Assembly: GCA_947625425.1 (NCBI GenBank)
Contig: CANQOH010000001.1
Coordinates: 1-64,000 of the forward strand
Direction of reading: 5' to 3'
From: an uncultured Bacilli bacterium
GTDB lineage: Bacteria > Bacillota_I > Bacilli_A > RF39 > UBA660
DNA: 64,000 nt
In this document: positions 1-8,630 of the stretch, in pieces
Layout of the letters: every line of letters starts with the position of its first letter
Position numbering within the stretch: the first letter of the stretch is position 1
Notes under the pieces: generated by a model
What the model saw: only the letters and a program-made list of their open reading frames with translations
Told to the model about the DNA's origin: nothing
The model's database searches: none
Position numbers and translations under genes: made by a program

Positions 1-63
<63 letters not shown>

Positions 64-155
64 ATTTGTTTTAAACCGTATTTATTTTAACTTATTATTA
101 ATGATTATGCAAGTTTTAATAATATATCTTGCACTTTTTTCTTGCTGACTAGTTA

Positions 156-184
156 AGTATATCAAGACTAACCAAAAAATGCAA
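156..184 (-). promoter_or_regulatory. sigma-A-type promoter for tRNA-Ile
   Basis: On the minus strand there is TTGCAT (184-179), a 17-base spacer and TATACT (161-156), pointing at the tRNA-Ile gene about 90 bases downstream. Spacing is ideal, the -35 box deviates at two positions. Confidence 0.6.
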
Positions 185-246
185 CAATAAATTTTAAAAA
201 AGAGTAAATAATTCAGTAATATGTTATATTATTAATGAGGTGGATT

Positions 247-792
247 ATGATATTGTTTGTTAATCAAGATCATCTTTTTAATGAAAATATGCTTAAAAAT
301 TTAGAGATGGTGGAATATGAGAATTATAAAGAAGATGTTTTATATATAGAAAAAGAAGCTTTTAGACATTTTGAAATGTTAAAAGCCCACTTAAATGTGG
401 AAGGAATAAAGATTGATATTAGTAGTGCTTATCGTTCTTTAGAAGCTCAAGAATTTTTATTTTTAGATATGATGAAAAAAGAAGGCTTAGAAAAAACGCA
501 ACAGAAATTAGCAATGCCTGGCATGAGTGATCATCATACCGCTCAAGCATTAGATATTGTTATTATGAAAAAGGGTAGTTATATTGAAGATAAAAATGAA
601 TTAATTAAGAATGAGAAAATCTTTAAAAAGATTCATAAGGTCTTAAAATATTTTGGGTTTATTCTTAGGTATCCAAAAGGCAAGGAAGAGATAACGGGGG
701 TTAGTTATCGTCCTTGGCATATTAGGTATGTTGGGGAAGATGAAGTAAAGAAAATAGGAGATTTAACTTTAGAAGAATATTTAAATAAATAA
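247..792 (+). CDS. D-alanyl-D-alanine carboxypeptidase, VanY/M15B family
   Basis: Zinc carboxypeptidase of the VanY type, expected to trim the terminal D-Ala from peptidoglycan stem peptides. Visible motifs are SAYRSLEAQ near residues 59-67, the zinc-ligand segment SDHHTAQALDI near 93-103 and WHIRYVG near 156-162. Start chosen at the ATG at 247 because GAGGTGG sits just upstream; an in-frame ATG at 235 overlaps that ribosome site. No signal peptide or membrane segment is visible, which is unusual for a wall enzyme, so it could act on cytoplasmic or released dipeptides instead. About 181 residues, a complete catalytic domain only. Confidence 0.85.
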   Translation: MILFVNQDHLFNENMLKNLEMVEYENYKEDVLYIEKEAFRHFEMLKAHLNVEGIKIDISSAYRSLEAQEFLFLDMMKKEGLEKTQQKLAMPGMSDHHTAQALDIVIMKKGSYIEDKNELIKNEKIFKKIHKVLKYFGFILRYPKGKEEITGVSYRPWHIRYVGEDEVKKIGDLTLEEYLNK

Positions 793-842
793 GGATATTA
801 TAACTACGAAATAATTGCTTAAGTAAATATACTATATTAGGG

Positions 843-1586
843 GTGTTTTATATCGCATATCAAAGAGCATTTTTTCCAATGAAAGTATTAAATATAAGTC
901 AAGGCTACGGAAGTGAATCTAGTACGCATAAATTATCTTATGCTTTAGACTTAAGTGGTAATGATGCTGGTAAGGATAATGTTTATGCACCATTTGATGC
1001 TGTTGTGACAAAATTATATCAACCAAAAGACATTAAGAAACATGCGACGACAGTATGGTTAACTTCAACTAAAAAAGTCTTAAGCCCTAATGGTTATTAC
1101 GGTTATTTAACAGTTAGTATTACGCATCCAAATGAAATATTAAAAATGAAAATAGGTACAAAATATAAACAAGGTGATTTAATTAGTACTGAAGGTAAGA
1201 CAGGTAATGCAACAGGCAATCATATTCATTTAGAAGTAGCGGTAGGTAAAAAAGCTAACTGGGTCAAGAAAGTAAAAGGTAAATATAGTGAATATGTTAT
1301 TGTAAATGCTGTAAAACCAACAGATTATTTATTTGCGAAAGATGATGCCATTATTAAAAATAATGTTTATAAAGGTAAGAAGTATTATTTTATTAAAGAG
1401 AAAAATATAACATATAAAGTAAATGATAATGCTAAAATATATAAAGATTTTAATAGAGATGAAGTTATTAAAACATTAAAGAAAGATGATGAAGTAATAA
1501 AGTTTTATGAACGCGATTCTTGGAGTTATATTTATCATTATGAAAAAATGGGGTATGTTAAAAGTAGTTATTTAAGTAAGTTGTAA
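843..1586 (+). CDS. M23-family metallopeptidase with C-terminal SH3-like domain
   Basis: LytM-type peptidoglycan endopeptidase. The first zinc ligands are H29 and D36 in THKLSYALDLSG, the spaced variant found in some lysin-type M23 proteins, and the HxH pair is in GNHIHLEV near residues 126-132. The last about 60 residues look like a bacterial SH3 wall-binding domain. The start is uncertain: GTG at 843 follows a GGGG run; an ATG at 879 would lose the first 12 residues. No signal peptide is visible. It lies directly after the VanY-like gene, suggesting a pair of wall hydrolases. Confidence 0.8.
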   Translation: MFYIAYQRAFFPMKVLNISQGYGSESSTHKLSYALDLSGNDAGKDNVYAPFDAVVTKLYQPKDIKKHATTVWLTSTKKVLSPNGYYGYLTVSITHPNEILKMKIGTKYKQGDLISTEGKTGNATGNHIHLEVAVGKKANWVKKVKGKYSEYVIVNAVKPTDYLFAKDDAIIKNNVYKGKKYYFIKEKNITYKVNDNAKIYKDFNRDEVIKTLKKDDEVIKFYERDSWSYIYHYEKMGYVKSSYLSKL

Positions 1587-1599
1587 AACTTACTTTTTT
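1574..1599 (+). terminator. intrinsic terminator of M23 gene
   Basis: AAGTAAGTT (1574-1582), loop GTAA, AACTTACTT (1587-1595), then T residues. It overlaps the stop codon of the M23 gene. Confidence 0.8.
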
Positions 1600-1603
1600 C
1601 AAT

Positions 1604-1629
1604 AAAAAAAATCTAGTAAAACTAGATTT
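1604..1629 (-). terminator. intrinsic terminator of tRNA-Lys
   Basis: On the minus strand an 8-bp stem (AAATCTAG/CTAGATTT, 1609-1629) is followed by a run of T (1610 down to 1604), just 3' of tRNA-Lys. Confidence 0.8.
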
Positions 1630-1641
1630 AATATATAAAAA

Positions 1642-1717
1642 TGGTGTCCCCTTGGGGGCTCGAACCCCAGACCCACTGATTAAGAGTCAGTTGCTCTACC
1701 AACTGAGCTAAGGAGAC
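1642..1717 (-). tRNA. tRNA-Lys (CTT)
   Basis: The minus strand reads GTCTCCTTAGCTCAG..., anticodon loop CTCTTAA (anticodon CTT), T arm GGGGTTCGAGCCCC and an encoded CCA at 1644-1642. All four arms pair. Confidence 0.95.
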
Positions 1718-1836
1718 ATTTCTTCGTTACTTGTTAATTATACAATATAATTTTAAAAAATACTAGTCTAAATTATTGTAAAAAGATTAGGTATATATTA
1801 AGAATTATGTTAAAATGTTAGTATGGAGTTGATATT

Positions 1837-2154
1837 ATGTATCAAAAAATGTCTAAAGAAGAAAAAAGTGATGTAAGAAGAGCTTTTAAGAAGACTAATA
1901 AAGGTTCTAATTTGAATCCTATCTTAAATAGATTATTAATTGAAGGTATCTTTTGTTTTATAATGGCTATAATAATGGTAGGAGCGATAGTATTTTTTGA
2001 TTATTCTTTATGGTTAATTGGTTTAATAGCTGTATGTGTTATTTGTGGTTTTATCTTTACTTTAGTCCAAAGAAATATTCGCTTAAGAGAATATAATAAA
2101 TTTATAAAAGTGGGTTATAAAAAAGTTAAAAAGCAGTTGACTAAGCATAGATAA
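1837..2154 (+). CDS. small two-span membrane protein, unknown function
   Basis: I do not recognise a family. The 105-residue protein has a charged N-terminal 30 residues, two strongly hydrophobic segments (about 37-55 and 58-78) separated by a short turn, and a very basic C-terminal tail ending KKVKKQLTKHR. Both ends would therefore be cytoplasmic. The start ATG follows GGAG with normal spacing. It stands alone between tRNA genes, and the promoter of tRNA-Ser lies inside its 3' end. Confidence 0.7.
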   Translation: MYQKMSKEEKSDVRRAFKKTNKGSNLNPILNRLLIEGIFCFIMAIIMVGAIVFFDYSLWLIGLIAVCVICGFIFTLVQRNIRLREYNKFIKVGYKKVKKQLTKHR

Positions 2155-2165
2155 TTAGTTATAAT
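2137..2165 (+). promoter_or_regulatory. promoter of tRNA-Ser
   Basis: TTGACT (2137-2142), 17-base spacer, TATAAT (2160-2165), about 20 bases before the tRNA. It overlaps the end of the preceding gene. Confidence 0.8.
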
Positions 2166-2185
2166 TTATTTGTTACCTTGGTTAT

Positions 2186-2276
2186 GGAGCAGTACTCAAG
2201 AGGCTGAAGAGGCGCCCCTGCTAAGGGTGTAGGTCGGGTAACTGGCGCGAGAGTTCAAATCTCTCCTGCTCCGCCA
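2186..2276 (+). tRNA. tRNA-Ser (GCT)
   Basis: Acceptor GGAGCAG pairs with CTGCTCC, the anticodon loop is CTGCTAA (GCT), a long class II variable arm is present and CCA is encoded at 2274-2276. Confidence 0.95.
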
Positions 2277-2288
2277 TTATATAAATTT

Positions 2289-2315
2289 ACTTCGGATTAT
2301 TCCGAAGTTTTTTTT
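2289..2315 (+). terminator. terminator of tRNA-Ser
   Basis: ACTTCGGA, loop TTAT, TCCGAAGT followed by eight T. Confidence 0.9.
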
Positions 2316-2360
2316 AGCATAATTTTTCTTATTCTACTTATTATTAATTGAGATGATAAG

Positions 2361-3062
2361 ATGAAAAGAGAATATATAACAGAGTATTATGATTATAAAG
2401 AGTATGAAGATGATTTTAATAAAATTATTAATAGTGATATAGAGATGAATCTTAAAGTAGGTAGATTAGCTTATTATATGGTAACTAAGTTTCCTAAATT
2501 ACCTTATTTTTGGGGTGGAGGACATAATTTAACGAAGAAGGAATTAATAGGTTTAGATAGAAATTGGGGGAGATTAGAACCGATAATTGATTATGGTAAT
2601 GATAATTATCAAGTAGGAGATTATTATCCTAAATCATTTGATTGCTCTGGTTTTGTTACTTGGTGTTTAGTTAATTGTGGTTATAATTTAGATGATTATA
2701 TAGATAAAATGGATATAGATTATTCTTTAAATAGTAAAGATTTTTTAAGATTAGGTAAAGTTTTAAAGATTAATGACGAAGAAATAATTAAAAAAGTTAA
2801 AATAGGGGATTTAGCTTATATGGAAGGACATATAGGAATTATATGTGATGTTGATTATGATAAAGAAATAATTAAAGTAGCCCATATATCTTTTCAAGGT
2901 AGAGGGAGTAATTTAACAACAATAAGTTTAATTACGGGTAGAGTAGTTGAAGATTATTTAGGACCAATTAATAATAGTTCTTTGATAGAGCGTTTAGGAC
3001 ACATTTATTTTACAGATATTATTTTATTAGATTATCAAGGAAAGGAAAAAGGGTTGCATTAA
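2361..3062 (+). CDS. NlpC/P60-family cysteine peptidase
   Basis: Probable peptidoglycan-cutting or related cysteine peptidase. The catalytic cysteine is in SFDCSGFVTW (about residue 95), preceded by the usual PYFWGGG element near residues 49-55, and the catalytic histidine is in EGHIGI (about residue 157). There is no signal peptide or membrane segment in 233 residues, so secretion, if any, is by an unseen route. Start ATG follows GATGAT-type weak ribosome site. It is a single gene after the tRNA-Ser terminator; with the two upstream wall enzymes it makes three wall hydrolases in 3 kb. Confidence 0.8.
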   Translation: MKREYITEYYDYKEYEDDFNKIINSDIEMNLKVGRLAYYMVTKFPKLPYFWGGGHNLTKKELIGLDRNWGRLEPIIDYGNDNYQVGDYYPKSFDCSGFVTWCLVNCGYNLDDYIDKMDIDYSLNSKDFLRLGKVLKINDEEIIKKVKIGDLAYMEGHIGIICDVDYDKEIIKVAHISFQGRGSNLTTISLITGRVVEDYLGPINNSSLIERLGHIYFTDIILLDYQGKEKGLH

Positions 3063-3109
3063 TAAAAAGATTGTGTTAGGTTAAATATAGTTTGAAGGGA
3101 GGAATATTT

Positions 3110-3169
3110 ATGTTAGATAATGACGAGTATAACTCGAATAGTAAAGATATTCCTCTTGGGTGTCTTTAG
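3110..3169 (+). CDS. 19-residue small ORF with strong ribosome site
   Basis: The peptide is MLDNDEYNSNSKDIPLGCL. It is acidic at the start and ends in Gly-Cys-Leu. AAGGGAGG lies seven bases before the ATG, one of the better ribosome sites in the window, which is the main reason to list it. It sits in the 175-base gap between the NlpC/P60 gene and the next gene. No family recognised; it could be a leader peptide for the downstream gene or a short peptide signal. Confidence 0.4.
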   Translation: MLDNDEYNSNSKDIPLGCL

Positions 3170-3237
3170 TTATATTTAATATTTTTTAAATGTCTTAATA
3201 TAAGAATTTTTTTGTGTGCTATTAAGGAGGGGAAAGA

Positions 3238-3903
3238 GTGAAAGTTATTGTTAATGATAAAGTATATGTTCAAGTAAGAGATATTTTATTTTTAGCTAGA
3301 ACATATAAAGTTAAAAATTTAATGGACTATTATTTGTCTTTAATTAATCAAGGACATTTAGATACGGAATTTATTAGATCTACTAATGTTCTTCTTAATA
3401 AGGTTTTAAAGAGAGATGTTATTATTGATTTTAGAGATTATCAAGATTATAGTGATTTACATTTAAGTAATTTAATTATTGCTTTAGCATCTGTTAATCG
3501 AGGTAATAATGAGGTATTAGAACATAAATTAGATGATTTAAGAGATATAATAAGTTTAAAAAGAAATGAATTAAATTATAGTATTCCGTTAATACCTGAT
3601 GATAAGGTAGATTTATCTTTTGCTGATTTACAATTAAGTTTTAAAAGTACAATCTTTAGTAATTATTATCTAATAGAAGCTAAAGAGGATATTAGTAATT
3701 ATAAATATTTAGAAGCCTTACAAAGAGGAATTAAAGTTTTACAAACTAAAGGATTAATTGAAGATGATGTTTCTTATGAATTAATTAATAAAGGCTCTTA
3801 TATGGTTGTTTCTTTTAACGATAAGAAAAATAAAAAAGAAAGAGTTATAGATAGAGTAGTTAAAAAGTTTAAAAGAAATAAAAAAGAAGATCTCACAATG
3901 TGA
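3238..3903 (+). CDS. protein of unknown function, 221 residues
   Basis: I do not recognise the family. It starts with GTG after AAGGAGGGG. The protein is soluble, mostly predicted helix, Leu/Ile/Asp rich, with a basic C-terminal tail (KKFKRNKKED) that overlaps the terminator hairpin. A hydrophobic N-terminal strand (KVIVNDKVYVQVRDILFLA) is not long enough to be a clear membrane anchor. The strong ribosome site and consistent codon use support a real gene. Confidence 0.65.
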   Translation: MKVIVNDKVYVQVRDILFLARTYKVKNLMDYYLSLINQGHLDTEFIRSTNVLLNKVLKRDVIIDFRDYQDYSDLHLSNLIIALASVNRGNNEVLEHKLDDLRDIISLKRNELNYSIPLIPDDKVDLSFADLQLSFKSTIFSNYYLIEAKEDISNYKYLEALQRGIKVLQTKGLIEDDVSYELINKGSYMVVSFNDKKNKKERVIDRVVKKFKRNKKEDLTM

Positions 3904-3909
3904 GATCTT
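3887..3909. terminator. bidirectional terminator between convergent genes
   Basis: AAGATCTCACA pairs with TGTGAGATCTT; T-rich DNA follows on both strands. It overlaps the stop of the + gene and ends one base before the stop of the convergent lipoprotein gene at 3911. Confidence 0.8.
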
Positions 3910-3910
3910 T

Positions 3911-4771
3911 TTAACTTAAGATAATATTAGATAAATTATTTAAAAATTCATTCATAATAGTTAAGTAATTATCATTATTACTTCTTTCAGTTTCAGTTAG
4001 AGTAGTCATTGTATTTATTTCAACTAATTCAGCATTATAATTATCAACTAAATCTTTAACACTATCTGAGACTTTATTTTTATCAGCAACAAAGATATAT
4101 TTATATGTTTTATTTTTAAATTTATTTTTAATACTAGATGTTATATTATTTTCACTAGTTATATTTATTACTTCAAAACCATATTCTTCTAGGAAACCAA
4201 ATGAATCATAAGCAATGACGATTGGACCTTTATTATTGTTTTTAGCACTTTTAGCAATATTTCTTAAGTTAGCATCTAAAGTAGATAAGTCTTCTTCTAA
4301 TAAAGCATAGTTTTGTTCTATTTCTTCAGCAGCATATTTAGAAGTACTTAATTCTTTTAATCTAGTTTTAATATTATCAGCCATCATTAGATATTTATTA
4401 GGACTTAACCATAGAGCTTCAATACCATATTTATATTCATCAGAAGCATTAATTGGCTGAATATTTTTATTTTTATCAACTAAAGCTTTAGCTATTTCTT
4501 TTTCATTAGCAGCATTATAAACAAAGATGGTGGTTGATTTAGCAATATCATTTATTTGTTTATCAGTTAAAGTATAATTATTAATATCTGTTTCATTAGG
4601 ATAGATACTTGTAATACTACCTTTACCATATAGTCTAGTTACAATATATTCAATAGGATAGACAGTAGTTGTAATATGTGATTCTTCTAATTCATCACTT
4701 TCAAAGCATCCGGTAGTACATGTTAAAGTTATTATACATATTATTAATAAATAGATTATTTTCTTTTTCAT
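3911..4771 (-). CDS. ZnuA/TroA-fold lipoprotein without metal-binding histidines
   Basis: Family resemblance is to cluster A-I zinc/manganese solute-binding proteins. Lipobox LTCTTGC gives lipidation at about Cys22. Landmarks of the family remain: TVYPIEYIVTRLYG near 37-50, ALWLSPNKYLMMADNI near 118-133 and YDSFGFLEEYGFEVI near 188-202. The ligands are missing: the usual His in the first lobe loop is replaced by NETDINNY, the DPHxWLSP His by EALWLSP, and the HDAFGY His by YDSFGF. No permease or ATPase gene is adjacent. A metal-independent binding or structural role is likely. Ribosome site GGAGG on the minus strand supports the start. Confidence 0.75.
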   Translation of the reverse strand: MKKKIIYLLIICIITLTCTTGCFESDELEESHITTTVYPIEYIVTRLYGKGSITSIYPNETDINNYTLTDKQINDIAKSTTIFVYNAANEKEIAKALVDKNKNIQPINASDEYKYGIEALWLSPNKYLMMADNIKTRLKELSTSKYAAEEIEQNYALLEEDLSTLDANLRNIAKSAKNNNKGPIVIAYDSFGFLEEYGFEVINITSENNITSSIKNKFKNKTYKYIFVADKNKVSDSVKDLVDNYNAELVEINTMTTLTETERSNNDNYLTIMNEFLNNLSNIILS

Positions 4772-4896
4772 TTGTTCCTCCGATATAATTTATATCATAT
4801 TAATTTTACTATATTTTATTTCTTTTGTAAATTTCCTTTTAATTGATATTACTAGTAAATATTTAAGAGATTTGATATAATGAAAAAGGTGATAAT

Positions 4897-5550
4897 ATGG
4901 ATTTTCTAGAAAAGTATGGAATTTATATTAATAATAAAGAGTTATTATTAAGAGCATTAACTCATTCATCTTATTCTAATGAACATGAATGTGAAAATTA
5001 TGAAAGATTAGAATTTTTAGGAGATGCAGTTTTACAAATTTTAACTAGTGATTATCTTTATAATAATATGGAGTTATCTGAAGGCGATATGAGTAAGACA
5101 AGAGCTTCATATGTTTGTGAAAGTGCATGTGCTAAATATGCCGAAGTTCTTAATTTTAAACCTTTTATAAGAGTTGGACATGGTCAATTAAATAATATTA
5201 ATGAAACGATTATTGCAGATATGTTTGAAAGTGTTATGGGATGTATTTATTTAGATCAAGGATTAGATGCTGCTAAAAAGGTATTTGATGAAGTTATTGT
5301 GCCTTGTATTAAGAATCATAATATGTTTTTGGGTGATTATAAAAGTAAGTTACAAGAACTTGTTCAAACAACTAAAAGATCTTTGGAATATCGCTTAGTA
5401 GGGGAAGAAGGTCCTGCTCATGATAAGATGTTTTATGTTGAAGTTGTAATAGATGATATTATCTATGGTAGAGGTAGTGGAAAGTCAAAGAAAGAAGCTG
5501 AGCAAAGGGCAGCAATGGATGCCTATAATAAACAAGCTAAAATTAGGTGA
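4897..5550 (+). CDS. rnc: ribonuclease III
   Basis: Double-strand RNA endonuclease for rRNA and mRNA processing. The signature YERLEFLGDAVL is near residues 39-50, the second acidic metal site is in ADMFESVMG near 107-115, and a dsRNA-binding domain fills about 148-215. Length 217 is slightly shorter than the usual 220-250. The start follows AAAAGGTGAT. It is followed after five bases by smc, the standard Bacillus rnc-smc order, so the two are co-transcribed. An extended -10 box (TTTGATATAAT, 4871-4881) precedes it. Confidence 0.97.
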   Translation: MDFLEKYGIYINNKELLLRALTHSSYSNEHECENYERLEFLGDAVLQILTSDYLYNNMELSEGDMSKTRASYVCESACAKYAEVLNFKPFIRVGHGQLNNINETIIADMFESVMGCIYLDQGLDAAKKVFDEVIVPCIKNHNMFLGDYKSKLQELVQTTKRSLEYRLVGEEGPAHDKMFYVEVVIDDIIYGRGSGKSKKEAEQRAAMDAYNKQAKIR

Positions 5551-5555
5551 TTTAG

Positions 5556-8495
5556 ATGTACTTGAAGTGTATTAGAGCAAATGGATTTAAATCATTTGCG
5601 GATAAAATAGAATTAGATATAGATAAAGGTATTACGGGAGTTGTTGGACCTAATGGTTCAGGTAAAAGTAATATTGTTGATGCCGTTAGATGGGTTTTAG
5701 GTGAACAATCAGTTAAAGCTTTACGTGGTGATACATCAATGATTGATGTTATTTTTGCCGGATCTAAAACACGTAGTGGTCAAACAAGAGCTAGTGTTAG
5801 CTTAGTATTTGATAATAGTGATCATTATTTAAATAGTGAATTTAATGAAATAGAAATTAAAAGAGTTGTTTATAAAACAGGAGAAAATGAATACTATATA
5901 AATAATAGTAAAGTAAGACTTAAAGATATAACGGATTTATTTTTAGATAGTGGTGCTGGAAGAGAATCATTTAATATTATTTCACAAGGGACAGTAGCTG
6001 ATGTTATTAATAATAAACCAGAAGATAGAAGAGTAATATTTGAAGAAGCAGCAGGAGTTTTAAAATATAAAAAACGTAAGGAAGAATCTTTTCGTAAATT
6101 AGATCGTACTAATGAAAACTTAGAAAGAGTTAATTTACTGATTGATGAATTATTAATTACTTTAGAACCTTTAAAAGAACAATCAGAAAAAGCGCGTAAA
6201 TATTTAGAATATAAAGAAGATTTAGAAAATATTGAAGTAGCTTTAATTGCAACTGATATTGAAAAAATTAATAATGAATATTTAGAAGTTAAAGATAAAA
6301 TAAAACGTTTAAATGAAGAAGTAGGAGATTTAGATTCTTCTAATAATACAGATTCTTCGAAAGTAGAAGAATTAAAATTAAAAGGTTTAAAAATAGATAG
6401 TGAAATTGAAGAAAAAACCAATAAAATAAATGAATTAACAAATGAAATAGCTAGTTTACAAAGTAAAAAGCAAATTACTTTAGAACGTCAAAAATATGAA
6501 GCAGATAGTGATAAATTACAAGAAAATATCTTAGCTTTAAAAGAAGAAGTTTTAAATTTAACTAATACAATTAGTTCTTTAAGTAATGATTTAGATTCTT
6601 TAAAAAAAGATTTAGAAGTTAAAGAATTAAAGAATATGGAATTACTTAAAAAGAATGAAGAAACAAAAAATAAAAGAATTAGTTTAAGTAACGAAATAAA
6701 TAATAAAACACGTGAAGTAATGGATTTAACTAATAAGATAGATATTTTACAAGATAATATTAGTAATGATACTAAATTACCTTATAGTGTTAAGAATGTT
6801 ATTAATAATATAAGACTTAGAGGTATTCATGGGGTATTAGGTAAATTAATTGAAGTACCAGAAAAATATGTTACGGCGATTGAGACTTCATTAGGAGCTA
6901 ATAGTAATGTTATTGTCGTTGATGATGAAGTATGTGCTAAAGAAGCCATTAATTATTTAAAAGAAAATCGTTTAGGTAGGGCAACATTCTTTCCAATATC
7001 AATTATTAAACCTCGTAATGTAATGTTTGAAGATTTAGAAAAAGTTAAAGATATTGATGGTTATATTGGAACGGGAGATTCTTTAGTTAGATATGAGGAA
7101 AAGTATCGTAGTATTGTTTTAAATCAATTAGGGAATGTAATTGTTGTAGATAACATAGATACTTTAAATAAAGTAGGTAAAGTTTTAAATTATAAATATA
7201 AAATTGTTTCACTAGAAGGGGAAATTCAATATAGCGGTGGAGCTATTACGGGTGGTAATATTAAAACTAGTAATGGTCTTTTAAATCAGAAATATGAACT
7301 TGATAGTTTAAATAAAGAATTAAGTAAGAAGAAAGATAGTTTAAATAAACTAGAGCAACAAGTAAAAGAAGTTAATGAAGAAATGAATAGTAATTCTTTA
7401 TTACTAGAAAATAATCAAAGAGAAACAATTATTTTAAGAGAAGAATATAATTTAAAGAATAATCATTTAAATGAACTTAAAGAGAATTATAATAATAAGA
7501 ATAATGAACTTAATGGTTCAATTAATATGAGTAATAAAACTTTAGATAAGGAATTAGAAACAATTGTTAATCGTTATTATGAAGTATCTTTAGAAAGAGA
7601 TAATTTAAATAAAGAAGTTAATAAGTTAAAGAGTGATAAAGCTTCATTAAATGAAGAAATTAATACTTTAGAGAAGACTTATAGAGAAATGAATAGTAAG
7701 ATTACCCAAAAACAAAATGAATTAAAGATTGAAGAAATTAAAATGGGTAAGATGGATGTTAAATTAGATGGTTTATTATTAAGTTTAAATGAAAATTATA
7801 ATTTAACATTTGAGAAAGCTAAAGAAAAATATACTTTAGATGTTGATTATGATACTGCTAAGATAACAGTTAGTAATTTAAAAGCGAAGATTAAGTCTTT
7901 AGGTGAAGTTAATACCGGTAGTATTTCTGAATATGAAAGAATTAATGAACGTTATACTTTCTTAACTAATCAACGTAATGATTTAGAAGAATCAGTTAGT
8001 AGTTTATTAAATGTTATTTCGGAAATGGATGAAATAATGAAGAGTAAATTTACAGAGACTTTTGAACAGATTAAAAATGAATTTAAAGTTGTCTTTAAAA
8101 AGTTATTTAAAGGTGGCGAAGGTATCTTGGAGTTAACTAATCCAGAAGATATTTTAAATACAGGTATTGAAATATCAGCTGTTCCTCCAGGAAAGAAATT
8201 AAATTCAATAGCATTATTATCTGGTGGGGAGAAGACATTAACGGCAATAGCGTTACTCTTCTCAATATTAAATGTTAAACCAGTACCTTTTGTTATTTTA
8301 GATGAAGTAGAAGCAGCTTTGGATGAAGCCAATGTTGAAGCTTTTGGTAATTATTTAGTTTCTTGTAAAGAAAGAAGTCAATTTGTGATAATTACTCATA
8401 AAAAGAAAACAATGGAATATGCCGATGCTTTATATGGGGTAACAATGCAAGAATCTGGTGTATCAAAAATAGTTAGTGTAAAACTAGAAAATTAA
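5556..8495 (+). CDS. smc: chromosome segregation protein SMC
   Basis: ATPase of the SMC-ScpAB condensin. Walker A GPNGSGKSNIVDA is near residues 32-44, the hinge domain spans about 415-570 (GVLGKLIEVPEKYVTAIE), the ABC signature is LLSGGEKTLTAIALLF near 888-903, and Walker B with the D-loop is PFVILDEVEAALDEANV near 911-927. Coiled-coil arms lie between. The protein is 979 residues, roughly 200 shorter than Bacillus SMC (about 1190), and the loss is in both arms. It follows rnc with a five-base gap. A terminator follows immediately. Confidence 0.97.
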   Translation: MYLKCIRANGFKSFADKIELDIDKGITGVVGPNGSGKSNIVDAVRWVLGEQSVKALRGDTSMIDVIFAGSKTRSGQTRASVSLVFDNSDHYLNSEFNEIEIKRVVYKTGENEYYINNSKVRLKDITDLFLDSGAGRESFNIISQGTVADVINNKPEDRRVIFEEAAGVLKYKKRKEESFRKLDRTNENLERVNLLIDELLITLEPLKEQSEKARKYLEYKEDLENIEVALIATDIEKINNEYLEVKDKIKRLNEEVGDLDSSNNTDSSKVEELKLKGLKIDSEIEEKTNKINELTNEIASLQSKKQITLERQKYEADSDKLQENILALKEEVLNLTNTISSLSNDLDSLKKDLEVKELKNMELLKKNEETKNKRISLSNEINNKTREVMDLTNKIDILQDNISNDTKLPYSVKNVINNIRLRGIHGVLGKLIEVPEKYVTAIETSLGANSNVIVVDDEVCAKEAINYLKENRLGRATFFPISIIKPRNVMFEDLEKVKDIDGYIGTGDSLVRYEEKYRSIVLNQLGNVIVVDNIDTLNKVGKVLNYKYKIVSLEGEIQYSGGAITGGNIKTSNGLLNQKYELDSLNKELSKKKDSLNKLEQQVKEVNEEMNSNSLLLENNQRETIILREEYNLKNNHLNELKENYNNKNNELNGSINMSNKTLDKELETIVNRYYEVSLERDNLNKEVNKLKSDKASLNEEINTLEKTYREMNSKITQKQNELKIEEIKMGKMDVKLDGLLLSLNENYNLTFEKAKEKYTLDVDYDTAKITVSNLKAKIKSLGEVNTGSISEYERINERYTFLTNQRNDLEESVSSLLNVISEMDEIMKSKFTETFEQIKNEFKVVFKKLFKGGEGILELTNPEDILNTGIEISAVPPGKKLNSIALLSGGEKTLTAIALLFSILNVKPVPFVILDEVEAALDEANVEAFGNYLVSCKERSQFVIITHKKKTMEYADALYGVTMQESGVSKIVSVKLEN

Positions 8496-8516
8496 GATCC
8501 TTATGGATCTTTTTTT
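8494..8516 (+). terminator. terminator of rnc-smc operon
   Basis: AAGATCC, loop TTAT, GGATCTT and a T run, overlapping the smc stop codon. Confidence 0.9.
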
Positions 8517-8524
8517 ATGTTTTT

Positions 8525-8568
8525 AAAAGGAAATTAAAGACTTACCTAGTATATATAAAGTAGAGGGG
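8525..8568 (+). repeat. copy of the Rpn-gene upstream element (orphan)
   Basis: This stretch starts AAAAGGAAATTAA (8525-8537) and, after 12-13 variable bases, has TATATAAAGTAGAGG. The same two blocks with the same spacing lie at 20721-20765, directly before the Rpn-type nuclease gene. Here no such gene follows, only a seven-codon ATG...TAA frame, so this may be a leftover of an excised or decayed copy. Confidence 0.5.
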
Positions 8569-8630
8569 ATAAAAGACATGAGTCGACATTTAATTAGTTA
8601 AGAGTAATTTATATTAGTGATGGTGATATT

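Noticed and set aside
5894..6421. Open frame of 175 codons on the minus strand inside smc
   Set aside because: It is the antisense shadow of a Lys/Asp-rich coding sequence, has no ribosome site and gives a Ser/Lys-rich sequence without family features.
8578..8601. Seven-codon frame ATG AGT ... TAA after the orphan Rpn element
   Set aside because: Too short and without a close match to the start of the Rpn gene, so it is treated as part of the remnant and not as a gene.
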